From UTCFX2 sp963827155 (GTDB taxonomy: Bacteria > Chloroflexota > Anaerolineae > Anaerolineales > UBA4823): a stretch of 64,000 nucleotides of DNA. The notes under the pieces are model-generated. The model made no database searches, had not been told where the DNA came from, and saw only the letters and a program-made list of their open reading frames with translations. Shown piece after piece: positions 19,865-29,121 of this stretch. Each line of letters opens with the position of its first letter. Positions within the stretch are counted from its first letter, which is position 1. The stretch is taken from assembly GCA_963827155.1 (NCBI GenBank), contig CAWGZV010000002.1, positions 3,038,001 to 3,102,000 of the forward strand, given 5' to 3'. The translations under genes were made by a program, and so were the position numbers.

Positions 19865-21139
19865 TTGGATATCGGCGATTCCTGGATCCATCCGTTTTAT
19901 GACGGGCATTCAATCTTAAACCTGCCTTCTTCGATCTGCCAATGGTTAGGTGCACCCCTACTCGGGGCCGGAGCATTATCCAGCGAGATCACCTCATTTT
20001 TGCCAGATGATTTTCGCGTCGTGATCGTCATTTTAATAGATGCGCTTTCGTTCCAGCGCCTTACACGCTGGATTAAGGAAGGAGACCTCCCCGCCTGGAG
20101 GAGTCTCTCCCAGCGCGGGATTCTCCACCCGATTACTTCCGTCGTTCCAAGCACCACCTCTGCAGCATTGACATCCATTTGGACCGGTCGCAGCCCTTTC
20201 GAACACGGAATTACTGGATATGAGATGTGGATGAAAGAGTATGGTATTGTAACCAACACCATCTTGCAGATGCCCATAACTTTTAAAAGCGACCTTGGCG
20301 CGCTGGAGCGCACTGGATTTTCCCCCGAAAAAGCAATTCCGTTTCCCACCCTGGGATCTCATCTTCGTACTCATGGTATCCGCTCCTATGCATTGGAACA
20401 TCAGAGCATTGCCTATTCCGGCTTATCCAGAATGCTGCTCAAAGAGACTGAGATTCTCGCCTTTAACAGCGCGGCCGACCTGTGGGTGAACCTCCGAAAC
20501 CTGCTGGAGGCTAAGACCGCAAATAAGACTCTTGATAAGACCACTGACAAGACTGCTGACAAGACCGCTCAACGGATGTTCGTATGGGTATATTGGAGCG
20601 AAGTCGATCACTTCGGGCATGTTTATGGTCCTGACGATGAGCGGACCGCCGCTGAATTCACAATCTTCAGCAGAGCCATGCAGGATCTCTTCCTCAACCG
20701 GCTGAGCTCGGAGGCGGGAGCGGACACCCTTCTGCTCCTGACAGCAGATCACGGTCACCTGACCACACAACCAGATCCGCATTACGATCTCACGCATCAC
20801 CCAAACCTCACCCGACGCCTTCATATCATGCCGACTGGGGAAAATCGCCTGGTTTATCTTTATATCCGGCCTGGTCAGACCGAAGCAGTTCGTGAATATA
20901 TCGATCGTGCCTGGCCGGGGCAGTTCCTTCAGCTCGATTCGGGTTATGCGATCGAAAATGGGCTGTTTGGATCGGGAGATCCCCACACAAATCTCGGTGA
21001 TCGGGTGGGAGACGTCATCCTTCTGGCCCGGAACGATGCCTATTTATGGTGGGCTGATAAAGAAAATCGCATGGTTGGCCGTCACGGAGGTCTCCATCCT
21101 GAAGAAATGCTGGTTCCGCTGCTAGCTGCCAAGTTGTAA
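19865..21139 (+). CDS. Alkaline-phosphatase-superfamily phosphodiesterase/nucleotide pyrophosphatase-like protein
   Basis: About 424 residues. Metal-site and nucleophile signatures of the type I phosphodiesterase/NPP family are visible: VILIDALS near the N-terminus, SVVPSTTSAALTSIWTG with the candidate nucleophile Thr, EVDHFGHVYG and TADHGHL. This superfamily hydrolyses phosphate mono- and diesters and includes phosphonoacetate hydrolase, which fits its place after phnCE, but the substrate is unknown. A four-residue repeat (DKT(T/A)) lies at about residues 218-236. The start is uncertain: TTG 19865 is the first usual start codon, yet a coding-like frame extends back to about 19775 without ATG, so the true start may be obscured by a sequence error. 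Confidence 0.75.
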   Translation: MDIGDSWIHPFYDGHSILNLPSSICQWLGAPLLGAGALSSEITSFLPDDFRVVIVILIDALSFQRLTRWIKEGDLPAWRSLSQRGILHPITSVVPSTTSAALTSIWTGRSPFEHGITGYEMWMKEYGIVTNTILQMPITFKSDLGALERTGFSPEKAIPFPTLGSHLRTHGIRSYALEHQSIAYSGLSRMLLKETEILAFNSAADLWVNLRNLLEAKTANKTLDKTTDKTADKTAQRMFVWVYWSEVDHFGHVYGPDDERTAAEFTIFSRAMQDLFLNRLSSEAGADTLLLLTADHGHLTTQPDPHYDLTHHPNLTRRLHIMPTGENRLVYLYIRPGQTEAVREYIDRAWPGQFLQLDSGYAIENGLFGSGDPHTNLGDRVGDVILLARNDAYLWWADKENRMVGRHGGLHPEEMLVPLLAAKL

Positions 21140-21141
21140 GT

Positions 21142-22335
21142 TTAGGGGAGATAGTCATGGGGGTTGACACGCACCCCGTTGTACATCATCTCAAAATGGA
21201 GATGCGCACCGGTCGAATTTCCAGTACTTCCCATGGAGCCGATCGAATTCCCTTGATAGACAAACTGGCCGCAGGCAACATAATAGGCGCTGAGATGGGC
21301 GTACAGCGTTTGCCAGCCGTTGGCATGGTTGATCACGATCACATTCCCGTAGCCCCAATTGTTCCAACCCGCATAAACGATTACCCCGTTATCGGCTGCG
21401 TAGATCGGATTGCCTTCATTCCCATCAATATCAATCCCAGGGTGGTTTGCGTCCGGCTCATAGTCGAAGCCGGAAAGGAAATGATTGTCTGATGGCCATA
21501 GAAAGGTCCCAGTGCCGACCACACCACCCTCTACGTTCTCACATGCACCCGGGCCAAGAATTTTACCCACTCCCGGATCATCCAGCGGGATAGCAGGCGC
21601 GCTCCAGCTGATGAACTCACGCCGCCCACCAGGGATCACCAACCATTTCCCAGCTTCAATGTTAGGGCTTGACCAATCTCCGATCGTTTGCGGATCGAGC
21701 TGGTTTGCCGGATAGTTTAAAATTTCCTCTACAGTAACTCCAAAAAAACCTGCCACTCCATTAAGGCCATCACCTGCACTCCAGCGATAATACGCCCCAT
21801 TGACAGGTAAGATGTTCAGTTCCTGACCTGGTCGCAAGCTGTGTGGGTTGTCTGCAAGGACGAGCTGGTTAGACCATAAAATGGTCTCGGGCTTTAGTCC
21901 GAATTTCTCCGCGATCCCAAACAAAGTATCTCCTGGTTTCACCTGATATATTGAGACTTCTTCGCGTGGACGGGAAGGGACATCGGTGTGCAGGCGAGCA
22001 TATCGCTGGACTCCATCCTTGTTCGTTGATTGTGTGGAATATTCGGGAAGATCTACAGAGAAAAACTGGTTAGTTGGTGTCGGTTGGACGGCAGCAAATA
22101 CTCCTTGTCCAAGAATATTTGGGTCAGCAAGATAATAAAACTCACGAAGCCCCCAGGCTACCAACAGGATCAGCGCAAGCAGTAAGGCATGGGTGCCAAA
22201 CCGGAATATCGAACCTGCGATCCCCAAGCTGGAAACAGTTTCGAGCAGCCGCTCCCATCCACGGCTGTGGTCTTTCTGATCATCATGGACCTCTGTAGTG
22301 GTATAGGGGTCATTCTCAGACAAATTGTCATTCAC
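21142..22335 (-). CDS. LysM and M23 peptidase domain protein (murein endopeptidase-like)
   Basis: 397 residues. A cytoplasmic N-terminus, one membrane segment (about 45-68), a LysM domain (YQVKPGDTLFGIAEKFG, about 130-170), a second LysM-like repeat (YRWSAGDGLNGVAGFFG), then a C-terminal peptidase M23 domain with the zinc motifs HPGIDID and HLHFE. Proteins of this build cut peptidoglycan cross-links or activate amidases at the cell surface. It is the last gene of a minus-strand run starting at 26932 and lies 28 bp after the binding-protein gene. Its stop faces the stop of the phosphodiesterase gene, 2 bp away. Confidence 0.88.
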   Translation of the reverse strand: MNDNLSENDPYTTTEVHDDQKDHSRGWERLLETVSSLGIAGSIFRFGTHALLLALILLVAWGLREFYYLADPNILGQGVFAAVQPTPTNQFFSVDLPEYSTQSTNKDGVQRYARLHTDVPSRPREEVSIYQVKPGDTLFGIAEKFGLKPETILWSNQLVLADNPHSLRPGQELNILPVNGAYYRWSAGDGLNGVAGFFGVTVEEILNYPANQLDPQTIGDWSSPNIEAGKWLVIPGGRREFISWSAPAIPLDDPGVGKILGPGACENVEGGVVGTGTFLWPSDNHFLSGFDYEPDANHPGIDIDGNEGNPIYAADNGVIVYAGWNNWGYGNVIVINHANGWQTLYAHLSAYYVACGQFVYQGNSIGSMGSTGNSTGAHLHFEMMYNGVRVNPHDYLP

Positions 22336-22363
22336 TCCTGGGATGATAACATGTCTGTCTCCA

Positions 22364-23669
22364 TCAGTAACTTAAAGGGCTCGTTAAGCTGGAGGAAGCA
22401 TTTTGGGCGGCTGCAGCTGGATTTTCCTTCCCTGTTAAAACATTGATCCCTGCCTGCTGAAGTGGAGACATCAGAATTGTGAGGATATCGGTTGGGGGAA
22501 GCAGGTGGGAGGCGGAAGCGATCCGATCCAACTTGCCCCGCAAATCTTCATCTGACCACAGCGCCAAAGAACTCGGTCGGGTCGGTAGAAATCCAGCCGC
22601 TTGCGACCAATCCGCCAGAAAATTGCTGTCGGTGAGATACTCAGCAAGCTCTATGGCTAGCCGTCTTTTCTGTTCATCCCGTCCGACCAGAGACCAGACC
22701 CAACCAGTGGCTAATGCGGAAGGTTGACCGTCCCTTGTCGGAATTGGGTCTATCCCGACACCATCTCTGATCCTCCTCAGCGCTACAGAGGACCAGCCGA
22801 CCAGGATTTGGGCTTTGCGATCATCAAACGCATCCCAAGTCTGGTCATCATCGGTCAGCTGGATCAGAAGATCGGCTGGCATGACGCCTGATTCAACTCC
22901 TTGATGGAAGAAAGTCAATACACTGCTAAGTTTGGCAGGATCGAGGATGGGGCGTCCCTGGTCATCCTGCAGCGCTCCGCCTTCCGCTTGATATTCAGCC
23001 AAAGTAAAAAAAGCCTGCGGAAGAGGCAGCCGGAAAGATCAAGGACGCCTGCCTTTGAAGAAGAGAATTCCAGGATTTCAGGGAAGAAGTTATCGGGTCA
23101 GTGTGATAGACCTGAACAAGAGCATCACCAGCGAATGGTAAGCCATAAATATTGTTCTGCAAGTGGGCTAGCTCGAGAGCAAATGGATACCAATCTGGAT
23201 CATTTATAGAATCAGTTAAATCATCCAGCGGAAGCAGTAAGCCCTTCAGTGCAGCCGCTTCCTCAAGATCGTGTGGGAGCGCCACCAGGTCGGGCAGCGT
23301 AGCTGGCGCAGCTGCGCTTGCCGTCGTCAACGAATTAAGCAGCCCGCCGGGACCGTGTACCGCTTTTACACGGGTCTCTATGATCACATTCGGATTACGC
23401 GCCTGGAATTCTTCCAACCTTTTCCTAAGGAGATCGGACGCTGGTGTATCTGTACCCGGATTTAAAAAGGGCGGCAGCCAAAGGCTGAGGCGGATTGGAC
23501 TTCCCGGGAGCGTGGTTGCTACTGGCGTCAATGTGCTCGTTTGGCTCTCTGGTAGGTCAGTAGTGGTTGTTCCAGGAAGCGCGGTTGCGGGGATCTGGCT
23601 GGTTTGTAGACTGCAGCCGCTCAGCAGGAGAATTAATATCAGGATGGAAGCGGTACGTACCTGGATCAT
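22364..23669 (-). CDS. Extracellular solute-binding lipoprotein, family 1 (frameshift near 23013)
   Basis: The start at 23669 (MIQVRTAS) gives a signal peptide with lipobox LLSGC. A Thr/Pro linker and a sugar-SBP-type fold follow (IRLSLWLPPFLNPG; IYGLPFAGDALVQVYHTD). The first frame stops at 22995, inside a run of seven T (coding strand); with six T it continues as FFTLAEYQAEGG to the stop at 22364. So this is one gene with a homopolymer indel. It follows the decayed M42 gene by one base and precedes the M23 peptidase. No permease is adjacent. Confidence 0.75.
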
Positions 23670-23670
23670 T

Positions 23671-24681
23671 TCAAAGCCCATCTGGTCTCATGATCATCGC
23701 TGCCAGCAGGTTTGCGGTGTTCGCAACGTCCTTGAGATCGACCATTTCCATTCCACTGTGGATATATCGCCCCGGCACATACACGCCGCCGGTCAAGGCT
23801 CCCGTTCGAGTCAGCTGGATCTGAATCCACTTCACTGAATAAACGGTCAATAACTGAGAATTGGTGGGGGATCCTCTCATTACTCGCGGTTTGAGCTATC
23901 CATTCTACTACGCGAGTAATCTGATATGGCATAAGCATCGCGAATCGCGATCGCCGGACCTTTCCCAAGATCACAGGTTTTCATAAATCCCTTTGGAGTA
24001 TCTGCGCTGGGAATAAGCCCCCACCTTGATCCCAATCTCCGGTTCAATTTTAAAGGCTGCCGATGGAGCCCCACGCGAACCGACCTGTTCTTGGGTTGTG
24101 AACACAAAATTAAGCTCGAATGGCGAACAAAGATCTTCTTGTCGAATCCGCCGAATTGTCTCGATCAAAATACATACGCCAACCCGGTTGTCGAGCGCTT
24201 TCCCGGCAACCCGGCTGCCAAGCTCGCAAAATTCAGTTTGAAAGACTCCCAATTCGCCAATTTGCACAGGGCAGTCTGAAGCATCAGCCGCTCCGCAGTC
24301 GACAAAAAGCTGTTCGACCCTGATTTCCTTCCCTCCACCTTTTTGGTTTTCTAGCGCGATTACCCCATGCGCCCCATTCAAGAATTGGACCTGGGAGCCA
24401 ACCAAAGCCTGAGTATTAAGATCGCCAATCGGAGCAAACCGCGCAAAACCCTTTCCATCCACATGGGTGATGATCAAACCAACTTCATCCATGTTGGCAT
24501 AAAGCATCAGCTTGCTGGCGCCCGAGTCCTGCACCCCGATGCGGGCGATCAGGTTTCCAAGATTATCCACTTTCACATCTTCCACCAATAAGGCAATTTC
24601 CTTTTGAACCAAAGATCGGATGGATAATTCATATCCAGAAGGTCCGACTGCGAGCGAATATTGTTGGATTAGCTTCTTCAT
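23671..24681 (-). pseudogene. Decayed M42-family aminopeptidase (third of three)
   Basis: The first 230 residues are in one frame (24681 to about 24010) and the remainder is scattered over three other frames with shifts near 24010, 23925 and 23845, ending at 23671. Homology is clear throughout (GKALDNRVGVCIL; TPKGFMKTCDLGKGPAI; PGRYIHSGMEMVDLKDV). Beyond the shifts, two catalytic features are lost: the first metal His is Asn (YANMDEVG, where HMDEVG is usual) and the second Glu of the EE pair is Gln (TQEQVGSRGA). Loss of ligands plus multiple shifts points to genuine decay, unlike the single indels elsewhere. It is tandem with two intact paralogues. Confidence 0.75.
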
Positions 24682-24705
24682 AATGGCTCTCTTTTTGAAT
24701 TCGGA

Positions 24706-25812
24706 TCAGCGGTCAGAGGCAAGGATCTCTGGGTTCAGGCGATCGAGGGCATGATAAACCAAGCGCAGGGTGTTTGACCAATCTGAAATGCGGGCGATCA
24801 TCAAACCGCTGTGTGCGTAGCGACCTGGGACTGAGACAGAAATCGTTGGGATGCCTGCTCTCTGGCGGTGGATCGCCCCAGCATCATTGCCTCCACCGCC
24901 TGGTTGGCGTAGCTGGTAAGGGATCCCCTCTTGCTCTGCAGACTGGATCATATGGCGGATCAGGCGAGGGTCATAAATCGTATACTTGTCTGCCAAGTAA
25001 ATTGCCGGTCCATTCCCTAGCTTTGTGTTGTAAAGGTAGTTCTCAACATCTTTTTCTTCCCTTTGGTGATAAGGATAGACCGGGAAATCGCGAGCAGGCG
25101 TACAGTCTACTACGATAGCAATATCCGGATTGAGAGTGTATGCAGCAACCTGCGCACCAATCAGCCCTACTTCTTCCTGAACTGTGAATGCCGCCAGGAT
25201 TTCGATGTTCGATGGACCACTCCTCAGAATATCGATCAAAATCGCCACGCCTATCCGATCATCGAGGGCTTTTCCGCAGATCGAAGGACCCCAACGTTGG
25301 AAGTCGGTCCCAAAGGTCGCCCAATCACCAACTTTGACTTTTAGACCATTATCGGGGCTTACATCGATTCGCAGGTCTTCAACTGAAATTGGTTTTGCTG
25401 AATCGGTCGATAAGTGGATCGGTTTAACTCCAACCACCCCACTTATGTGCGATTTTCCTATCCGGACAGTTTTTCCCGCCAACATACGCGGGTTCAAACC
25501 GCCAACGGGTTCGAAGCGGAAGATTCCATCCCCTTCATCCTTCGTGATCATCATGCCCACTTCATCCATGTGGGCTGCGACCATCACCCGCAAACCAGTC
25601 TTCCCATCACCCGGACGGATTGCCAGCACATTTCCGAGAGGATCTACACTAAAGTCGAGACCTAAAAGACGAATTTGCTCGAGTACGATCGCCCTCACTT
25701 CGCCTTCATCTCCGGAAACCCCGCTGGCATCGCACAAACGCTTTAGAAGCTGGATCTGATTTTCGCCAACGCTCGGCACCTGAGAGCTTGGATTGATTTG
25801 ACTGCTTTTCAT
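24706..25812 (-). CDS. M42-family metallo-aminopeptidase
   Basis: 368 residues, normal length for the family (TET-like or endoglucanase M). Metal and catalytic residues are in place: AAHMDEVG, GKALDDRIG, VQEEVGLIGA, DCTPA and the final His in PGRYAHSG. These cytosolic enzymes trim N-terminal residues from peptides as large self-compartmentalised oligomers. It is the middle of three tandem M42 genes on the minus strand, 24 bp before the decayed copy. Start at ATG 25812; intact. Confidence 0.9.
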   Translation of the reverse strand: MKSSQINPSSQVPSVGENQIQLLKRLCDASGVSGDEGEVRAIVLEQIRLLGLDFSVDPLGNVLAIRPGDGKTGLRVMVAAHMDEVGMMITKDEGDGIFRFEPVGGLNPRMLAGKTVRIGKSHISGVVGVKPIHLSTDSAKPISVEDLRIDVSPDNGLKVKVGDWATFGTDFQRWGPSICGKALDDRIGVAILIDILRSGPSNIEILAAFTVQEEVGLIGAQVAAYTLNPDIAIVVDCTPARDFPVYPYHQREEKDVENYLYNTKLGNGPAIYLADKYTIYDPRLIRHMIQSAEQEGIPYQLRQPGGGGNDAGAIHRQRAGIPTISVSVPGRYAHSGLMIARISDWSNTLRLVYHALDRLNPEILASDR

Positions 25813-25870
25813 CTATAAAATCCCTGATTCACTTAACCTGGCTGCCAAAAATTTTCTCGGCCGCAAATGA

Positions 25871-26932
25871 TCAAACATCCAGGCTCAATCGATCCAGAAA
25901 AGTCCCATCCAGACGGCCAATAAATTCAGCGATGAGCTGCCCTGTTCGCTGTATGTCTTTAATCGCCACCATTTCGATGGGTGTGTGCATATATCGGATC
26001 GGGATCTCCAGCAGCATTGTCGGGATCCCTTCGGCACTGGATTGAAGTCTCGCCGCTTCTGTCCCAAAATCAGAAGCGATCGGTTCCAGGTGATAAGGGA
26101 TCTCAAGCTGATCCGCGAGTAATCGAAATCCCTTGTGAAGGCCAGGATGGATGTTTGGACCCCATGCCAGGGTTGGACCTTTCCCGAGCGGGAAAGTTAG
26201 GTAATCTGGACTGCCGGGTCCTTGCCCAAAAGTCACATCGACTGCAACAGCCGCATTCGGCCGGAGTTGAAATGCCGATGTCCTTGCGCCTCCTAAGTTC
26301 TCCTCCTCAAGAGTCGTCGCAGCTGCCCAAATATCCCAATAGAGAGGTTTTCCTTTGAGCGCTTGCAAGCAGACCGTCAGCGCGGCGATCGAGGCGCGGT
26401 TATCCAGCGAGTGACCAGTAAGGTAATCATCACTCAATTCCAGTGGAGGTTGGGAAAATGAAACCAGGTCGCCGACGCGGATCAGGGTTTCAAGGGCTTC
26501 TTTGGGCAAGCCAAGATCGATCAGGAGATATTCCAGCTTTACTCCACTTTCTCCGCCCTTATCAGATGGGAGCAGGTATGTTGGCGGCAGGACAATTACC
26601 CCTGGAAGTTCTTCTTTTCCATGAACAACAACAGGCTGACCTGGAAGCACACTCACATCCAGGCCCCCAATTGCACTCACCTGTAAAAATTCTTCAACGA
26701 TCCCGGCTACCATCAAACCAATGGCATCCATATGAGCAGTGACCAACAAGGCAGGTCTGGGGAGCGGACCATCTCCCTTTTTTAATGCATGCAAGCTACC
26801 CAAGCGGCTGATCGAAAATTGGTCCACAAGCGGTCGCCAGGCTTCTTCGATCAAATCGCGGACCGGAGATTCAAATCCGGATAGCCCGGGGGCAGAGATT
26901 AATTGTTTTAGAAATGGCAGCAGTTGCGTCAT
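25871..26932 (-). CDS. M42-family metallo-aminopeptidase, divergent paralogue
   Basis: About 353 residues from the ATG at 26932 (MTQLLPFL), preferred over 26998 because the family usually begins here. Ligand motifs TAHMDAIG, GHSLDNRA, TLEEENLGGA, DVTFG and RYMHTP are kept, though HMDAIG and EEENLG are unusual variants, suggesting a different specificity from the neighbour at 24706. It is the first gene of the minus-strand run of three M42 genes, a solute-binding protein and the M23 peptidase. Confidence 0.87.
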   Translation of the reverse strand: MTQLLPFLKQLISAPGLSGFESPVRDLIEEAWRPLVDQFSISRLGSLHALKKGDGPLPRPALLVTAHMDAIGLMVAGIVEEFLQVSAIGGLDVSVLPGQPVVVHGKEELPGVIVLPPTYLLPSDKGGESGVKLEYLLIDLGLPKEALETLIRVGDLVSFSQPPLELSDDYLTGHSLDNRASIAALTVCLQALKGKPLYWDIWAAATTLEEENLGGARTSAFQLRPNAAVAVDVTFGQGPGSPDYLTFPLGKGPTLAWGPNIHPGLHKGFRLLADQLEIPYHLEPIASDFGTEAARLQSSAEGIPTMLLEIPIRYMHTPIEMVAIKDIQRTGQLIAEFIGRLDGTFLDRLSLDV

Positions 26933-27040
26933 TGGTCTCCGTGATGTCGGTTTGATGATCGAGATTATAGCCCAATAAAGATAAGCTCTCGATTCCAAAC
27001 CCCCGGAATGTGATTCGGCATTGGCCGTCTGGATCTGGGG

Positions 27041-27475
27041 TTACGGATTTGGGCTGGGATATGGATTGGGTTCCACTGTATCCGTGACGGTGGGTGTGAT
27101 CGGTGTATCTGACGGAGGTGGGGAGGTGAAAGTTGAGGTAAAGGTTGGAATCAAGGTATTGGTAGGTGTGTTTGTGGCCGTAGGGGGCAGCGTAAGGGTC
27201 GGAGTCCAGGTCGAGAACAGGGTGGGGGTCATCGAGGGAGTGAGGGTAGGGATTACGGGTGTCACGGTCGCACTCGCACGTGGCGTCCAGGACGGACTTG
27301 GGGTCAGTGTTATGGTGGAGGTGATTGTTGGAGTTGCCGTTGGCGTTCGAGTGGGGCGCGCCGCCAATCTTTCGGAAATTCGGAGAGCGATTAACCCGCT
27401 GCAGTAACAGGGCAGCGTTGCCAGAATAATGAGGGAAAGGATGATCCGGATTCGATATCGCTGCTCCTGAGGCAT
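27041..27475 (-). CDS. Small protein with one membrane segment and a Thr/Pro-rich tail
   Basis: 144 residues: a short N-terminus, one hydrophobic segment with Cys (about residues 10-30), then some 100 residues almost wholly Thr, Pro, Ser and Ala in TPT-like words, ending without a folded domain. The composition resembles the linkers placed after lipoboxes in this lineage. It may be a surface stalk, a glycosylation target, or the N-terminus of a protein whose functional domain was lost. The opposite strand is also open because of the repetitive composition. Function unknown. Confidence 0.5.
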   Translation of the reverse strand: MPQEQRYRIRIILSLIILATLPCYCSGLIALRISERLAARPTRTPTATPTITSTITLTPSPSWTPRASATVTPVIPTLTPSMTPTLFSTWTPTLTLPPTATNTPTNTLIPTFTSTFTSPPPSDTPITPTVTDTVEPNPYPSPNP

Positions 27476-27565
27476 ATCTAAGCTCGCTTCACTGACCAGA
27501 TGATAACATCAGCATCAGACCCTGGCAAGGACATATCATCTTATACGAGTTCGTGGTAAAAATGG

Positions 27566-28363
27566 GTGATGGAATGGATATTCCTTTCTCCTCATTTCGA
27601 CGATGCTGTTTTCTCGTGCGGGGGCTTGATCTGGGAACTGACTTCTAAAGGAGACCGTGTCCAAATCTGGACGATTTGCGCAGGCGAGATCCCTCAGGGG
27701 GAGCTTTCGACATATGCTGAAGAACATCATCTTCGCTGGAATACCGGATCCAATACTATCGCAGTACGCCGCTTGGAAGACCTCAGGTCGTGTCAAGTTG
27801 TCTCTGCCGGATATTATCATTTTCCGCTGCCAGATTGCATCTACCGCCGGGCTGGTGATAATTATTGGAAGGCAGGTCAAAGCAGCGCCACGAACCTGGC
27901 GAATCGGGAAGACCACCTCTACACATCAAATGAAGCACTTTTCGGGCCTGTTCACCCAGCCGAGAAGGAGCTAATCCAACAGCTCTCAGACAGAATTGCT
28001 ATCCAGGCACCGTCTGGGGCGGAGGTGCTTTGCCCACTCACGATTGGAGGGCATGCAGATCACCGCCTGACGCGCCTTGCTGCAGAAAAGATTGGAAAGA
28101 GGCTTTGGTATTATTCGGATTTTCCGTACGTACTCACAAATTGGGATAAGCTGAACACCTTTATCGAACCTGGAAGGGAAATGCGTCACTTTTATCTCTC
28201 ACCCCTTGGATTGCAGGCGTGGGGCGATGCGATCTCGACGCACGCTTCACAGATCAGCACTTTCTGGAGGGATGTGGAGACAATGCGGCAGGAACTCGAT
28301 GCATACCATCAAAAGTTTAACGGGACGATGCTATGGAGACAGGCATTAGTTGAGAGCCTTTGA
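27566..28363 (+). CDS. PIG-L/LmbE-family deacetylase
   Basis: 265 residues. The N-terminal zinc motif reads SPHFDDAVFSCGG, a variant of the family's PHPDD; the later ligand His is in GGHADHRL. The family removes N-acetyl groups from GlcNAc-containing compounds such as glycolipid or thiol precursors; the substrate here is unknown. The start is GTG 27566 or ATG 27569, both with a weak ribosome-binding site. It stands alone, divergent from the Thr/Pro-rich gene, and is distinct from the second PIG-L gene at 46697. Confidence 0.8.
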   Translation: MMEWIFLSPHFDDAVFSCGGLIWELTSKGDRVQIWTICAGEIPQGELSTYAEEHHLRWNTGSNTIAVRRLEDLRSCQVVSAGYYHFPLPDCIYRRAGDNYWKAGQSSATNLANREDHLYTSNEALFGPVHPAEKELIQQLSDRIAIQAPSGAEVLCPLTIGGHADHRLTRLAAEKIGKRLWYYSDFPYVLTNWDKLNTFIEPGREMRHFYLSPLGLQAWGDAISTHASQISTFWRDVETMRQELDAYHQKFNGTMLWRQALVESL

Positions 28364-28380
28364 ACTTCCATCTAACGAAC

Positions 28381-28409
28381 TTGCATTGAAACTGGAATTA
28401 TGCTAAAAT
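28381..28409 (+). promoter_or_regulatory. Candidate greA promoter
   Basis: TTGCAT at 28381-28386, 17-bp spacer, TAAAAT at 28404-28409, upstream of greA. A second TATAAT at 28455-28460 lacks a clear -35 and is an alternative. Confidence 0.45.
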
Positions 28410-28531
28410 TGTGCCGCGGTTGAGGGTTCAAGTATACGCTCACCGTTTTCATTATATAATGAGAAGTTATTCAAGAACGCTCCGGTTGGAGATTTTTTTT
28501 ATCATGTATAGTAGAGGTCCGAGGGATAGAC

Positions 28532-28993
28532 ATGCCTCCTTCATATTTAACCCGCGAGGGTTACAATAAATTACAAGACCAGTTAGATCACCTGCGAACA
28601 GTAAAACGCCAGGAAGTTGCTGAACGACTTCATGAAGCCATGGAAGGCGGCGAATTAATTGAAGACGCAGAATATGAAGCTGCCAAGAACGAGCAAGCAT
28701 TTGTAGAAGGCCGAATTCAAGAGCTTGAGATTCTGCTGGCAAATGCCCGAGTAATCGAAGAAAAGGGCAAAATGGATGTGGTTCAAATAGCAGCGAAGGT
28801 GACCATTCAGGAAGGTAAAGCTGAACCGGAGATCTACACCATCGTTGGTCCAGCAGAGGCAAACCCGCGGGAAGGACGCATTTCGCACGAATCTCCACTT
28901 GGCAAAGCCTTACTAAACCATCGCGCTGGAGAGACTGTCCACGTCGATGCGCCAGACGGATCTTTTACGGTAAGCATCATCAAGGTGGAATAA
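28532..28993 (+). CDS. greA: Transcription elongation factor GreA
   Basis: 153 residues, close to the usual 158. The N-terminal antiparallel coiled coil (to about residue 75) carries the acidic tip GGELIEDAEYEAAKNEQ that reaches into the RNA polymerase secondary channel to stimulate cleavage of backtracked RNA. The C-terminal FKBP-like domain has YTIVGPAEANP and ISHESPLGKALL. It is followed by a strong terminator, so it is probably monocistronic. Confidence 0.94.
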   Translation: MPPSYLTREGYNKLQDQLDHLRTVKRQEVAERLHEAMEGGELIEDAEYEAAKNEQAFVEGRIQELEILLANARVIEEKGKMDVVQIAAKVTIQEGKAEPEIYTIVGPAEANPREGRISHESPLGKALLNHRAGETVHVDAPDGSFTVSIIKVE

Positions 28994-29011
28994 CTCTGGG
29001 GCAGCCGATTC

Positions 29012-29050
29012 AGCCCCGCGCCTGGACCCATGCGCGGGGCTTTTCTTTTC
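29012..29050 (+). terminator. Rho-independent terminator after greA
   Basis: A perfect 10-bp GC-rich stem AGCCCCGCGC (29012-29021) with GCGCGGGGCT (29032-29041), a 10-nt loop, then TTTTCTTTTC. Placed 19 bp after the greA stop. Confidence 0.9.
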
Positions 29051-29121
29051 ACAGCAATTCTGGCGAATCCAACGAATGGATTGCCGAGCAATTTGGAACA
29101 TAAAAGCGAAGGAAAAGCAGC

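Noticed and set aside
23007..23020. Programmed frameshifting at the seven-T run in the binding-protein gene
   Set aside because: Many other genes here have single indels in simple runs, so a homopolymer error is the simpler explanation. No downstream stimulatory structure was recognised.
27041..27407. Plus-strand Val/Gly-rich frame of 128 codons
   Set aside because: It is the antisense of the Thr/Pro repeat region and has a purely compositional sequence.
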